Below are positions 19,080 to 29,826 of a stretch of DNA of 39,495 nucleotides, one piece after another. The position numbers were made by a program, and so were the translations under genes. This DNA is from Massilia glaciei (GTDB taxonomy: Bacteria; Pseudomonadota; Gammaproteobacteria; Burkholderiales; Burkholderiaceae_D), in the NCBI RefSeq assembly GCF_003011895.2, contig NZ_PXWF02000309.1:1-39495 (forward strand). The letters run 5' to 3'. The notes below the pieces were generated by a model that saw only the letters and a program-made list of their open reading frames with translations, did no database searches and was not told where the DNA came from. Within the stretch, counting starts at the first letter, position 1. Every line of letters starts with the position of its first letter.

Positions 19080-19099
19080 ACCGGCGCCGCGGGCGCCGC

Positions 19100-19993
19100 C
19101 TACCGGTCCAGCGGCGTGCCCACGGCCACATGGCGCGTGGTCTGGCCGTGCGCGTCCTTGAACGCGAGCACGGCGCAGCGCAGCGCGATCGGGGTGCCGT
19201 CGCGCGCGGCCGTGTGGATGTCGCCGGCCCAGCCGCCGGTGCGCCGCAGCGCGCGCGCGATCTCGCCGGCGATGGGCTCGGGCAGGGGGCCGGGATGGAG
19301 CGCGTGCAGGTCGCGCCCGACGAGCGCCTCGCGCGCGATGCCGAACACCGCGCACAGTTTGTCGTTGGCCTCGACGATGGTGCCGTGCGCGTCGAGCGTG
19401 AGCAGCAAAGAATGCCGGTCGAGCGCGGCCTGCACCTGCCGCGCCCTGGCCAGCTCGGCGAGGATCGCGTCGCGCGCCGCCGAGCCCGCCAGCAAGGTGC
19501 CGTAGGCGCGCAGCGATGTGATGACCGTGGTGAACAGCTTGCGCGTGGTGAGATCGGCCTTGCACCAGAAATCGTTGATGTCGTAGTCGACGATGATGCT
19601 GTGTTCGAACGACTGGCCCGGCTGGCCGGTGCGCAGCACGATGCGCACGAGCTCGTTGTGGAGCGTCTCGCGCACCTCGCGCGCGACGAGCAGGCCGGCG
19701 TCGGACGTCTCCATGATGACGTCGAGAAGCATCAGCGCCACATCGGGCGTCTTGCGCATGACGTCGAGCGCCTCCTTGCCGCTGTAGGCGTGCAGGAAGC
19801 TCAGGCGGCGGCCCTGGAAGCCGGTGTTGCTCAGCGCGAATTTGGTGACGACGTGCACGTCGACATCGTCATCGACGATCAGGATGCGCCACGGCGGCGG
19901 TTCGGCCGCGGGCGTGCCGGCGCCGTCGGACGGATCGTCGTCTTCGATGATCAGCTCGTCGCTTGGCGCGTCGCGTGAAACCGTGGCGTTCAT
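19100..19993 (-). CDS. Response regulator with C-terminal PAS domain
   Basis: 297 residues. After an acidic tail (DELIIEDDDPSD) comes a receiver domain, WRILIVDDDVDVHVVTKFAL...VALMLLDVIMETSDAGLLV, with the acidic pocket DDD and the phospho-acceptor Asp in LLDVIME, then VRIVLRTGQPGQSFEHSIIVDYDINDF. That N-terminal tail and receiver are those of the DUF3369 group, in which a GAF-like DUF3369 domain normally follows. Here residues ~180-295 are a PAS fold (RHSLLLTLDAHGTIVEANDKLCAVFGIARE, VGRDLHALHPG). No GGDEF, EAL or HD-GYP output domain follows, so it probably acts by protein contact. Partner kinase unknown. It converges with the helicase gene. Confidence 0.87.
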   Translation of the reverse strand: MNATVSRDAPSDELIIEDDDPSDGAGTPAAEPPPWRILIVDDDVDVHVVTKFALSNTGFQGRRLSFLHAYSGKEALDVMRKTPDVALMLLDVIMETSDAGLLVAREVRETLHNELVRIVLRTGQPGQSFEHSIIVDYDINDFWCKADLTTRKLFTTVITSLRAYGTLLAGSAARDAILAELARARQVQAALDRHSLLLTLDAHGTIVEANDKLCAVFGIAREALVGRDLHALHPGPLPEPIAGEIARALRRTGGWAGDIHTAARDGTPIALRCAVLAFKDAHGQTTRHVAVGTPLDR

Positions 19994-20134
19994 GCGGCCA
20001 CACTAAGGCAGTGGGAGGGGTTTGTCAAAGGTGTTTTTTGCCGTCGCCGGCAGCGCCGGACATGCGTGCGCGTGGCCCGGGGCGGCGCGCGGGGCGCGCC
20101 GGCGGCCGGCCCGGATCGCACCGGCGGCATGTTT

Positions 20135-20941
20135 TTAGTTGGCGTCGAGCACATCGTACATCGGGCGCGAGTTGTTGTCGCTGAACATCACCTTGCCCGA
20201 GCGCAGATCCAACTGCAGTGCCACGCCGCGCCCGCGGTCCTCGAGGTAGATCGCGCCTTCGTCGCGCTGCACCTCGTTGAAAGCGTATTTGAAACGGCCC
20301 GAGGCGTCGAGCTCCTGCCACTGGCCCCGGCCCGTCATGCGGAACTCGCCTTTGCGCTGGCTGCCATTGCCGAACACCACGCTCTGCACGTTGCGGGTCG
20401 ACATCCCCTCCTGCGATTGCCCCTGCGGTTGCCCATAGCCGGGCCGGGACGACGACGCGTCGCCAACCATGAGGATTTGATACATGGCATGGCGCCGGTT
20501 GCGGCGGTCGCTGAACATCACTTGGCGCGCACGCAGGTCCAGTTCGAGGTTCACGCCGCGCGAACGGTCGACCAGGTGGATGGTCGCTTCGTCGCCGCGC
20601 AATTGCTCGAACCGGTATTTGACCCGGCCCGAAGCGTCGGTTTCCTCCCATTGGCGGCGACCGGTCCGGCGGAATTCGCCTTCGCGCCTCCCGTTTTTGC
20701 CAAACACCACGCTGTCGACTTCGCGCGCGGCGTTGCGGCGGCCGCGCTGGTCGCGGTAGTCGCGGTAGTCGCGCGCGTCGCGCTGGTCGCGGTAGTCGCG
20801 CCCGTCGCGCCCGGCATACGCATCCCTGGCGTTCGGCGACGCGTCGTACGGCGCCTGGGCGTGCGCCGCGACGCCCGCGGTCAGACCCATGATGAGCAGG
20901 GTGGCGACGCGCAGGACGCGTCCGTGTGATGTATTAGGCAT
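20135..20941 (-). CDS. Secreted protein with a duplicated unknown domain
   Basis: 268 residues. Residues 1-28 are a signal peptide (VLRVATLLIMGLTAGVAAHA). A short linker is built of Asp/Arg pairs (GRDYRDQRDARDYRDYRDQR), coded by a short-period repeat near 20745-20815. Two copies of an ~80-residue domain follow: VDSVVFGKNGRREGEFRRTG...QWEETDASGRVKYRFEQL and VQSVVFGNGSQRKGEFRMTG...QWQELDASGRFKYAFNEV. Each ends with a strand pair of the type GVNLELDLRARQVMFSD / GVALQLDLRSGKVMFSD and a Tyr-x-[IV]-L tail. The pattern predicts small beta domains. The pieces are joined by a Gln/Gly linker. The family is not recognised; a periplasmic or extracellular binding role is likely, no more. Confidence 0.8.
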   Translation of the reverse strand: MPNTSHGRVLRVATLLIMGLTAGVAAHAQAPYDASPNARDAYAGRDGRDYRDQRDARDYRDYRDQRGRRNAAREVDSVVFGKNGRREGEFRRTGRRQWEETDASGRVKYRFEQLRGDEATIHLVDRSRGVNLELDLRARQVMFSDRRNRRHAMYQILMVGDASSSRPGYGQPQGQSQEGMSTRNVQSVVFGNGSQRKGEFRMTGRGQWQELDASGRFKYAFNEVQRDEGAIYLEDRGRGVALQLDLRSGKVMFSDNNSRPMYDVLDAN

Positions 20942-21156
20942 GGTGAATTGCTCTCTTCGGTGGTGGGCATTTGCATTTCCGGTCCCGGGGCGCCATCGCG
21001 TTCCGGGTTCTTCACACGTTCGCCACTTCGATCTGCAACGCGGCGCGCGATGGTCCGATTATCGGCGTTGCGGCGCTTTGTGTGCAAGGCGGAACCTGTA
21101 AGGTTTGTAAGCTTTTGTATGCGCGCGCGCGCGACGGCGGCGCGCCGCGCCGGCGC

Positions 21157-21777
21157 TCACAGCAGGTGCTTGAGGCGGATGAGTTCGTCCAGAAAGCGGT
21201 CGCGGGCCAGCGCCGGCGGCCATGGCTCCCACGCGGCGCCGCCGTAGACAAGCTGCAAGGGGTCGTCCTGCAAGGGCACGGCGCGGATCTTGAGGGTGCC
21301 GCGCACCTCCCGCGGCGACCAGCCCACCACATGCACCGCCTCGCTGGCCGCGGCCAGCCGGTCGGCGCGCTTGTGCAGGGCATACTGGCGCGGGGTCCAT
21401 GCGGGCAGGCCGTAGCGCAAACCGACCGCGCTTTCGAGCCGCATGGTCAGGGCGCGGAACCCCTCGCCCAGAAACGGCTTGATGACCGATATCGCGTCGA
21501 ATCCGAGCAAGCCCTCCTCGGCGTCGTGCAGCAACTCGCGCAGCGCGGCCAGCGGCGACAGGCCGCCCGGCGACATCGCCCCGCGCAGGTGCATGACCGT
21601 GATCGAATGCTGCGCCACCGACAGCGGCAGCGGCCACGCCGAATGCCCGCCCCAGCGATAGGTGCGGGCGAGCCCGAGCGCAAGGTCGGGGTCCTCCCAG
21701 TCGAGCGGCGTCGGGTCGAGCAGGTCGAGCCGCCGGCCCGAGGGCATGCGCACCCAGGCGCGCGTGTCGTGTGTCAT
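21157..21777 (-). CDS. HD-domain hydrolase (nucleotide phosphohydrolase-like)
   Basis: 206 residues from MTHDTRAW. The HD metal motif is split as in the YfbR-like group: SVAQHSITVMHL (first His), then ALRELLHDAEEGLLG (His-Asp pair), and later HKRADRLAAASEA with a further Asp. WGGHSAWPLPLS just before is also conserved. Such proteins remove phosphate from deoxynucleotides or similar compounds; the substrate is not known here. The start is doubtful: the frame extends upstream through four HMDA-type repeats to ATGs at 21849 and 21891, none with a clear ribosome site. Family resemblance favours the start at 21777. Confidence 0.8.
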   Translation of the reverse strand: MTHDTRAWVRMPSGRRLDLLDPTPLDWEDPDLALGLARTYRWGGHSAWPLPLSVAQHSITVMHLRGAMSPGGLSPLAALRELLHDAEEGLLGFDAISVIKPFLGEGFRALTMRLESAVGLRYGLPAWTPRQYALHKRADRLAAASEAVHVVGWSPREVRGTLKIRAVPLQDDPLQLVYGGAAWEPWPPALARDRFLDELIRLKHLL

Positions 21778-21822
21778 GTGGGCATCCATGTGGGCATTCA
21801 TGTGGGCATCCATGTGGGCATC
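21775..21822. repeat. Four 12-bp repeats at the 5' end of the HD gene
   Basis: CATGTGGGCATC is repeated exactly or with one change at 21775, 21787, 21799 and 21811. Read on the minus strand it gives ATG every 12 bases in the frame of the HD protein (HMDA, HMNA, HMDA, HM). Each unit thus offers an in-frame start codon, so copy number could change start choice or the length of the N-terminus. Confidence 0.9.
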
Positions 21823-21969
21823 CGGTGCGAGATCCTCTGTGGGAGCCATTGCGAGATGCCGGTCGCAATGCGATTGCCTCATCTTACACATTGGCGCGCC
21901 CCGTTCCGCGCGAATTCACATTTTCCCCATGACGAAATATTGCCTTTGAAATACACTGGACGGGAGTTC

Positions 21970-24900
21970 ATGAAGGAAAACCAAAACCAACAGGGGACAG
22001 GAACCATGACAGTCAGGCCACCATATATCTATCAGGGCGGTTCGGTCCTGATGCATTCGCCGCTCCAGCTCAAGCAGTCCGAGATGCTCGGCTATTTCGT
22101 CAAGGGCGAGCTGGCCAAGCTGCAGGCCAGCCTCGACGCCACGCTCAACCAGGTGGCCGGCGCGCGCATGCGTTTCAAGGCGCTCTCGCCGTACGTGATG
22201 CTCACCTTCACCAAGGTGGGGCACGCCAATTCGGGCGTGGCGGTCGACGCCGCCAAGGGCTGGATCACCGAGATCGACATCGTCACCTGGATCATGGTCG
22301 GGCGCATGGACCGGGAGGGCGAGCTCGAACACCTGTACTGGTACCCGTTCCATATTTTCGTCGACGACACGATGGCGCTGGTCAACGGGCGCGAGTTGTT
22401 CGGCTACCCCAAGTTCGACTGCGAGTACGAGATGCCGGCGCCCGGCAGCGACCCGCTGCGCTGCTCGCTCGCGGCCAAGGGCTTCCACCCGTTTTCGCCC
22501 GAGACCAAGATCGCCCTGCATGCGCTGCTCGAGGTCGACGCGACCGACACCAGCGGCGCCCACAAGGTGCTCGGCGACCTGCCCGAGCTGATCAAGGAGG
22601 CGGTCGAGCTGTTCCTGTCGATGCCCGACTTCTTCGACATGGACGCCAAGGGCGTCGCCGACATCCTGTCGCTGCTGACCAATCCGCGCATCGAGCAGAT
22701 CTTCCTCAAGCAGTTCCCCGACAGCGCGGGCGTGCGCGCCGTGTACCAGGCCCTGCTGGCCGCGCCGGCGACCATCGACAAGGTGCACTCGGTCAAACTG
22801 CTCGGCTACGAGTACACCTGCACGCTGCACGCGTTCGACAGTTTTCCGCTGGCCGACACGCTCGGTTTCAAGATCGGCGCGCAGCCGGCGATCCTGCCTT
22901 TCCACGTCAATTTCGATTTCACCGCCCAGCCGGGCGAGGAGTTGCTCGACAATTCGGCGATCGCGCCGGAGAAGATCGCCATTCTTGGCGGCGGCGTGTC
23001 GGCGCTGACGGCCGCCTACTACCTGAGCGCGCAGCCGGGCTGGCACAACGAGCGCGAGATCACCGTCTACCAGCAGGGCTGGCGCCTGGGCGGGAAGGGC
23101 GCCAGCGGGCGCAACCCGGCGATGGGCCAGCGCATCGAGGAGCATGGCCTGCACATCTGGTTCGGCTTCTACACCAACGCGTTCGCCATGATCAAGGACG
23201 CCTACGACAGCCTCGGGCGCCCGGCCGGCACGCCGCTGGCGGGCTGGCGTGACGCCTTCAAGCAGCACGACTATGTGAGCATGACCGAGCAGGTCGGCGC
23301 CGAGTGGCGGGTCTGGAACCTGGTGTTCCCGACCCTGCCGGGCGAGCCGGGCACGGGCGACCAGGAACTGTCGCTGTGGCAGCTGGGCAAGGCGATGATC
23401 GCCTGGATCAGGGAGTGGCTCGGGCAGTTGAACAGCATCGCGCCGACCCGGATCCAAAGCCCGGAGGAGGAGTTCGGCGACTCCCTGCCGGCCTGGATGC
23501 ACCAGCTGGCCGGCGCGGTCGCGGCCGAGGCGCGCGAACTGGCGCTCGACCTGACCTTGTCGTACGACGCGTTGCTGAACATGGCCGAGGGGCTCGCGGG
23601 CGACTCGCGCGAGCATCCGCAGTCGCGCCATTCGCTGATGGCGGCCACGCTGGCCGGCATCCGCAAGAGCCTGCACCTGCGCTACGACGACGGCGTGATC
23701 GACAACGACGAGGTGCGGCGCCTGCTCACCGTGCTCGACCTCTCGCTCACGGTCATGAAGGGCCTGCTCCAGGACGGCGTGTTCCGCAACGGCTTCGACG
23801 TCATCAACGACGTCGACCTGCGCGCCTGGCTCAAGCGCCATGGCGGCGACCAGGCCCTGTGCGTCGACTCGGCGCCGATCCGCGCCTTCTACGACCTGGT
23901 GTTCGCCTACCAGGACGGCGACTTCGACCGGCCCAACGTGGAGGCGGGCACCATGCTGCGCGCGATGCTGCGCATCGGTTTCGCCTATAAGGGCGGGATC
24001 ATGTTCAAGATGCAGGCGGGGATGGGCGACACCGTCTTCACGCCGCTCTACCAGGTGCTGGTCGCGCGCGGCGTCAAGTTCAAGTTCTTCCACCGGGTCG
24101 AGGAGCTGGTGCCCGACAATGACGGCGTCGGCAGCGTCCGCATGACCGAGCAGGTCGCGCTGGCGGCGGGCCACTACCAGCCGCTGGTGACGGTCAAGGA
24201 CCTGGCGTGCTGGCCGAACGGCCCCGATTACACGCAGATCGATGCGGAGCAGGCGGCCCTGCTGCGCGAGAAGGACATCAACCTCGAATCGTACTGGAGC
24301 GACTGGCCGGCGCAGTACCGGGAGCGCTTCGACAAGCCGCTGCCGACGGTGACGCTCAAGCGCGGGCGCGATTTCGACCGGGTCGTGTTTGGCATCTCGG
24401 TCGGATCGCTGCCGATGCTGTGCCCGAAACTGCTGGCGCGCGGCCCGTCCCTGCGGGCGACCGCGAACAAGGTGCAGACGGTGGCCACGCAGGCCTACCA
24501 GGTCTGGCTCGACAGGGACCTGGCGCAGATGGGCTGGACCCACCAGCCGGGCGGGCAGCAGCCCGTGCTGAGCGCCTTCAGCGAGCCGTACGACACCTGG
24601 GCCCCGATGGACCAGTTGCTCGAGCGCGAGGAGTGGCCCTCGACCTACACGCCGAAGAACGTCTCGTATTTCTGCAGCGCCTTGCCGATGGCGAGCTATC
24701 CGCCGCAGTCCGACACCACCTTCCCGGCGCGCTGCGCCGCGCTCGCCAAGCACGGCGCCGTGGGGCAGCTGGCCACCCAGATCGGCGCGCTGTGGCCGGC
24801 GGCCGGGGTCGAGGGGAGCTTCCCCTGGCACTGGCTGGTCGATCCCGAGGACGGCATGGGGCCGGCCCGTTTCGACCGCCAGTACTGGCGCGCCAACGTC

Positions 24901-25116
24901 GACCCGTCGGAGCGCTACGTGCTCTCGCTCGTGGGCAGCACGGTGTACCGGCTCGACACCGACGGCTCCGGGTTTTCGAACCTGTACCTGACGGGCGACT
25001 GGATCAAGACGGGCATCAATATGGGCTGCGTGGAGGCGGCGGTGATGGCGGGCATGCAGACCTCGCGCGCGATGTGCGGCTTCCCGCGCGATATCGATGG
25101 CGAGACCGATTTCTGA
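21970..25116 (+). CDS. Acetoacetate-decarboxylase-like / FAD oxidoreductase fusion protein
   Basis: 1048 residues in one uninterrupted frame. Residues ~15-320 resemble the acetoacetate decarboxylase superfamily: VRPPYIYQGGSVLMHSPLQL, MRFKALSPYVMLTFTKV, and NGRELFGYPKFDCEYEMP, where the Lys of GYPK is at the position of the Schiff-base lysine; the second Lys of the classical GxPKK is Phe here. From residue ~335 a Rossmann FAD motif, KIAILGGGVSALTAAYYLSA, opens a phytoene-desaturase/hydroxysqualene-dehydroxylase-like oxidoreductase of ~700 residues. It includes YQQGWRLGGKGASGRN, EEHGLHIWFGFY and a final FAD-contact NLYLTGDWIKTGINMGCVEAAVMAG. Soluble. Substrate unknown; lipid or isoprenoid chemistry is a guess. 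The alternative start ATG 22006 (with AGGA before it) is also good. Confidence 0.85.
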   Translation: MKENQNQQGTGTMTVRPPYIYQGGSVLMHSPLQLKQSEMLGYFVKGELAKLQASLDATLNQVAGARMRFKALSPYVMLTFTKVGHANSGVAVDAAKGWITEIDIVTWIMVGRMDREGELEHLYWYPFHIFVDDTMALVNGRELFGYPKFDCEYEMPAPGSDPLRCSLAAKGFHPFSPETKIALHALLEVDATDTSGAHKVLGDLPELIKEAVELFLSMPDFFDMDAKGVADILSLLTNPRIEQIFLKQFPDSAGVRAVYQALLAAPATIDKVHSVKLLGYEYTCTLHAFDSFPLADTLGFKIGAQPAILPFHVNFDFTAQPGEELLDNSAIAPEKIAILGGGVSALTAAYYLSAQPGWHNEREITVYQQGWRLGGKGASGRNPAMGQRIEEHGLHIWFGFYTNAFAMIKDAYDSLGRPAGTPLAGWRDAFKQHDYVSMTEQVGAEWRVWNLVFPTLPGEPGTGDQELSLWQLGKAMIAWIREWLGQLNSIAPTRIQSPEEEFGDSLPAWMHQLAGAVAAEARELALDLTLSYDALLNMAEGLAGDSREHPQSRHSLMAATLAGIRKSLHLRYDDGVIDNDEVRRLLTVLDLSLTVMKGLLQDGVFRNGFDVINDVDLRAWLKRHGGDQALCVDSAPIRAFYDLVFAYQDGDFDRPNVEAGTMLRAMLRIGFAYKGGIMFKMQAGMGDTVFTPLYQVLVARGVKFKFFHRVEELVPDNDGVGSVRMTEQVALAAGHYQPLVTVKDLACWPNGPDYTQIDAEQAALLREKDINLESYWSDWPAQYRERFDKPLPTVTLKRGRDFDRVVFGISVGSLPMLCPKLLARGPSLRATANKVQTVATQAYQVWLDRDLAQMGWTHQPGGQQPVLSAFSEPYDTWAPMDQLLEREEWPSTYTPKNVSYFCSALPMASYPPQSDTTFPARCAALAKHGAVGQLATQIGALWPAAGVEGSFPWHWLVDPEDGMGPARFDRQYWRANVDPSERYVLSLVGSTVYRLDTDGSGFSNLYLTGDWIKTGINMGCVEAAVMAGMQTSRAMCGFPRDIDGETDF

Positions 25117-25204
25117 TCCGGCCCCGGCGGCGCGGGCAGGACCCGAAGCCCCGGGCGCGCGCGTCCGGCGTGCGCGTCCGGCATTCGCGGGCCCGCCGCG
25201 CGCC

Positions 25205-27274
25205 CTACCGCGGCGTGCGCGAATTGTGGAGCGTCGGTGGGCGCTGACGCTGCTCGCGCGCCGCGGGCAGGCCCATCGGATTGCTCTCCAGCTGCGGCGC
25301 GGGCGGCAGGCCGGTGACGTCGAGGATCTCCTTCTCGTCGAGCGTCTCGCGCTCGAGCAGGGCGCGCACCAGCGCGTCGAGCGCCTTGCGGTGCTTGCTC
25401 AGCAGACGCACCGCCTCGTCATAGCATTCGTTGATGATGCGCTGCACTTCGATGTCGACGCGGCGCGCGGTTTCCTCGCTGAACGGCTTCTCGCCGGCGA
25501 ACCCGGCGCCGGCGCCGAGGTAGGGATTCTGGCGCGGCGCCAGTTGCACCATTCCAAGCTCGTCGCTCATGCCCCAGCGCCCGACCATGTCGCGCGCCAG
25601 TTGCGTGGCCTGCTCGATGTCGTTCTCGGCGCCCGTGGTGCGCGTGCCGTACACGATCTCCTCGGCCACGCGGCCGCCCAGCATGCCGACGATGCGCGCG
25701 CGCAGGTAGGCCTCGGGATAGTTGTAGCGGTCGGTCAGGGGCCGCTGGTAGGTCACGCCCAGGGCGTGCCCGCGCGGCACGATCGTGACCCGGTGCACCG
25801 GGTCGGCGCCGGCCACGGCCAGCCCCAGGATCGCGTGCCCGCCCTCGTGGTAGGCGATGCGCTCGCGGTCGGCCTCGCTGAGCAGGATCGGCCGCTCGGG
25901 CCCGAGCACGATTTTTTCAAGCGCGTCCATGAAGTCCTTGCGGCCGACGCTGTTTTGGTCGCGCCGCGCCGCCAGCAGCGCCGCCTCGTTGACGAGGTTT
26001 TTGAGGTCGGCGCCCGAGAGCCCGGGCGTGGCGGCGGCCAGCTCGGACAGGTCGGCGTCCTTGGACAGCGGAACCTTGCGCGTGTGGACCCCGAGGATGG
26101 CCTCGCGCCCGACCTTGTCGGGCAGGTTGACCACGACCCGCCGGTCGAACCGGCCCGGCCGCAGCAACGCCTTGTCGAGCACGTCGGGCTGGTTGGTCGC
26201 GGCGAGCACGATGATGCCCTCGCGGCTAGAAAAGCCGTCCATCTCGGTGAGAATCTGGTTGAGCGTTTGCTCCTGCTCGCTCGAGCCGCCGACCGAGATC
26301 TGGCCGCGCGCGCGGCCGATCGAGTCGAGCTCGTCGATGAAGATGATGGCCGGCGCGTTTTCGCGCGCCTGCTTGAACAGGTCGCGCACCCGGGCCGCGC
26401 CGACGCCGACGATCATTTCGACGAACTCGGCCGCGCTCATGGAGAAGAACGGCACGCCGGCCTCGCCGGCGACCGCCTTGGCCAGCAAGGTCTTGCCGGT
26501 GCCCGGCGCGCCGATGAGCAGCACGCCCTTGGGCGCGGCGCCGCCGAGGCGCGTGTAGCGGCCGGGGTCCTTTAGGAAGTCGACGATCTCGACGAGCTCG
26601 TTCTTGGCCTCGTCGATGCCGGCGACGTCGTCGAACGTGACGCGCGCGCCGACCTCCTGGTCGTAGCGGCGCGCCTTGCTTTTGCCGATGCCGAACAGCG
26701 AGCCGCCCAGGCCGCCGCCGCCCTGCTGGACCGCGCGCCGGTACAGCCACACGTAAAAGCCGATCAGCAGCAGGGCCGGGCCGAAGCCGTAGAGCAGGGT
26801 GGCCAGCAGGCTGCCGCTTTGCATGGGCACGGCGCTGATCTGGACCTTGTTGTCGATCAGGAATTGCTCGAGGCCGGGATCGACGAAGCTCGGCACGGTG
26901 GTCGTGAACGCCGTTAGGGACTGGCTCGGCGTTTTGGGGAACGGCCCGCGGCGCCGCTCGGCCTCCTTGCCCAGCGGCGGCCAGGTGACGGGCTTGGCGA
27001 AGCCGCCCTCGATGTTGCCGCCGCGGCTGAAGATGGCGCTGACGTTGCCCCTGGCCACCTCTTGCTTGAAGACGGTGTAGGGCACGCTGACGGGCGCGTC
27101 GGCGCCCGGAAAGAAGGTGCGCAGCACCAGGTAGTTGATGAGCAAGATGAGCGCGAACGTCCACCAGGCGTTGCGTGGCGGCAGGCCGGGCTGGCCCGAT
27201 GGCCCCGGGCCGCCCCGCCGCGGGTCGGTCGGCGCGGCGGGCCGCCCGGTGGGTGGGTTGCGGTCGAATCTCAT
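25205..27274 (-). CDS. ftsH: ATP-dependent zinc metalloprotease FtsH (probably an extra copy)
   Basis: 689 residues. A Pro/Gly-rich N-terminus precedes TM1 ([19 protein letters not shown]), a periplasmic part, and TM2 ([19 protein letters not shown], ~155-173). The AAA module has [20 protein letters not shown], Walker [13 protein letters not shown] (~254), Walker [12 protein letters not shown] and the second-region motif [11 protein letters not shown]. The zinc site HEGGH lies near 475, with its third ligand Asp in [11 protein letters not shown]. It degrades membrane and short-lived cytosolic proteins. The Pro/Gly-rich start, the large periplasmic insert, and the lack of rlmE/folP neighbours suggest a second copy. 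It is divergent from dnaK and convergent with the fusion gene. No strong ribosome site is seen before 27274. Confidence 0.93.
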   Translation of the reverse strand: MRFDRNPPTGRPAAPTDPRRGGPGPSGQPGLPPRNAWWTFALILLINYLVLRTFFPGADAPVSVPYTVFKQEVARGNVSAIFSRGGNIEGGFAKPVTWPPLGKEAERRRGPFPKTPSQSLTAFTTTVPSFVDPGLEQFLIDNKVQISAVPMQSGSLLATLLYGFGPALLLIGFYVWLYRRAVQQGGGGLGGSLFGIGKSKARRYDQEVGARVTFDDVAGIDEAKNELVEIVDFLKDPGRYTRLGGAAPKGVLLIGAPGTGKTLLAKAVAGEAGVPFFSMSAAEFVEMIVGVGAARVRDLFKQARENAPAIIFIDELDSIGRARGQISVGGSSEQEQTLNQILTEMDGFSSREGIIVLAATNQPDVLDKALLRPGRFDRRVVVNLPDKVGREAILGVHTRKVPLSKDADLSELAAATPGLSGADLKNLVNEAALLAARRDQNSVGRKDFMDALEKIVLGPERPILLSEADRERIAYHEGGHAILGLAVAGADPVHRVTIVPRGHALGVTYQRPLTDRYNYPEAYLRARIVGMLGGRVAEEIVYGTRTTGAENDIEQATQLARDMVGRWGMSDELGMVQLAPRQNPYLGAGAGFAGEKPFSEETARRVDIEVQRIINECYDEAVRLLSKHRKALDALVRALLERETLDEKEILDVTGLPPAPQLESNPMGLPAAREQRQRPPTLHNSRTPR

Positions 27275-27474
27275 AGTTGGTTTGGCAGGCCCGCGCGGCC
27301 ATAGTTCTCGCGCCCGGCCGGTGGCTTTGTCCGGGCGCAAAGGTGCGCACCCGGACGCCGGGCGCGCGCGCAAAATCGCGGTCCGGCGCGGAACACGGTC
27401 CGCGCGCCGCTGTCCTAATCAATGTGCTCCGGCGGGTCGGCTTCGGACCGATGCCCGGCCGGCGCCGCCGGCTG

Positions 27475-27565
27475 CAACCACGGCGGCGCCAACCATCGCC
27501 GGCCTCAACCGCCGCTGGCCTCGACCACCGCTGGCTTCAACCATCGCTTTCAACCACCGCTTTCG
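27475..27565. repeat. Degenerate ~15-bp repeats (CAACCACCGCTGGC) before dnaK
   Basis: Units starting CAACCA/CAACCG/CGACCA lie at 27475, 27490, 27506, 27522, 27538 and 27551, each followed by a variable CGCTGGC or CGCTTT. Period 13-16. They fill the leader just before the dnaK ribosome site (GGGAGG, 27569-27575). The rest of the 306-base ftsH/dnaK gap shows nothing clear and no heat-shock-type promoter. Confidence 0.8.
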
Positions 27566-27580
27566 CACCGGGAGGCAGTC

Positions 27581-29510
<1,930 letters not shown>

Positions 29511-29681
29511 CGCCGGGCCGCGCGGCGCGCCCGACGCCCGGAACGCGCTGATTTGAGGGCCAGGGCGGCATGGCATGAGCGCGGCCCGATGATTGAGCCG
29601 GGGCACGGCGGCATTGCAGCCTCGCTCGCGTTCTTCTACGCCTCGCTGATGGCCTGGGAGCGCATCAGCGTCTACGACCAG

Positions 29682-29706
29682 GAAACGGGGGACAGACCCC
29701 TGTTTC
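29682..29706. repeat. REP-like palindrome GAAACGGGG..CCCCTGTTTC
   Basis: GAAACGGGG at 29682-29690, then GACAGA, then CCCCTGTTTC ending at 29706, an imperfect inverted repeat with a short loop. The GGGGACAGACCCC core is a common dispersed palindrome in related genomes (remembered, not searched). It sits 170 bases after dnaK and could also end its transcript. The remaining sequence of 29511-29826 shows only a weak open stretch near 29610-29680 reading like a membrane segment, too poor to call. Confidence 0.55.
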
Positions 29707-29826
29707 GCCGAAATGGACGTGTTACGCGCCGCCCCCGGGGCCCGATGCGCCGCGGCGCCTTGCCCGCGGCCGCAAGCCGTGCGGGCCCCACCGCGCGCGC
29801 CGCATGTCGCTCCCCGGCGCCGAGGC

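Noticed and set aside
21916-24831. A 971-codon minus-strand frame opposite the fusion gene
   Set aside because: Shadow frame with no recognisable motif; plus-strand protein has enzyme motifs throughout.
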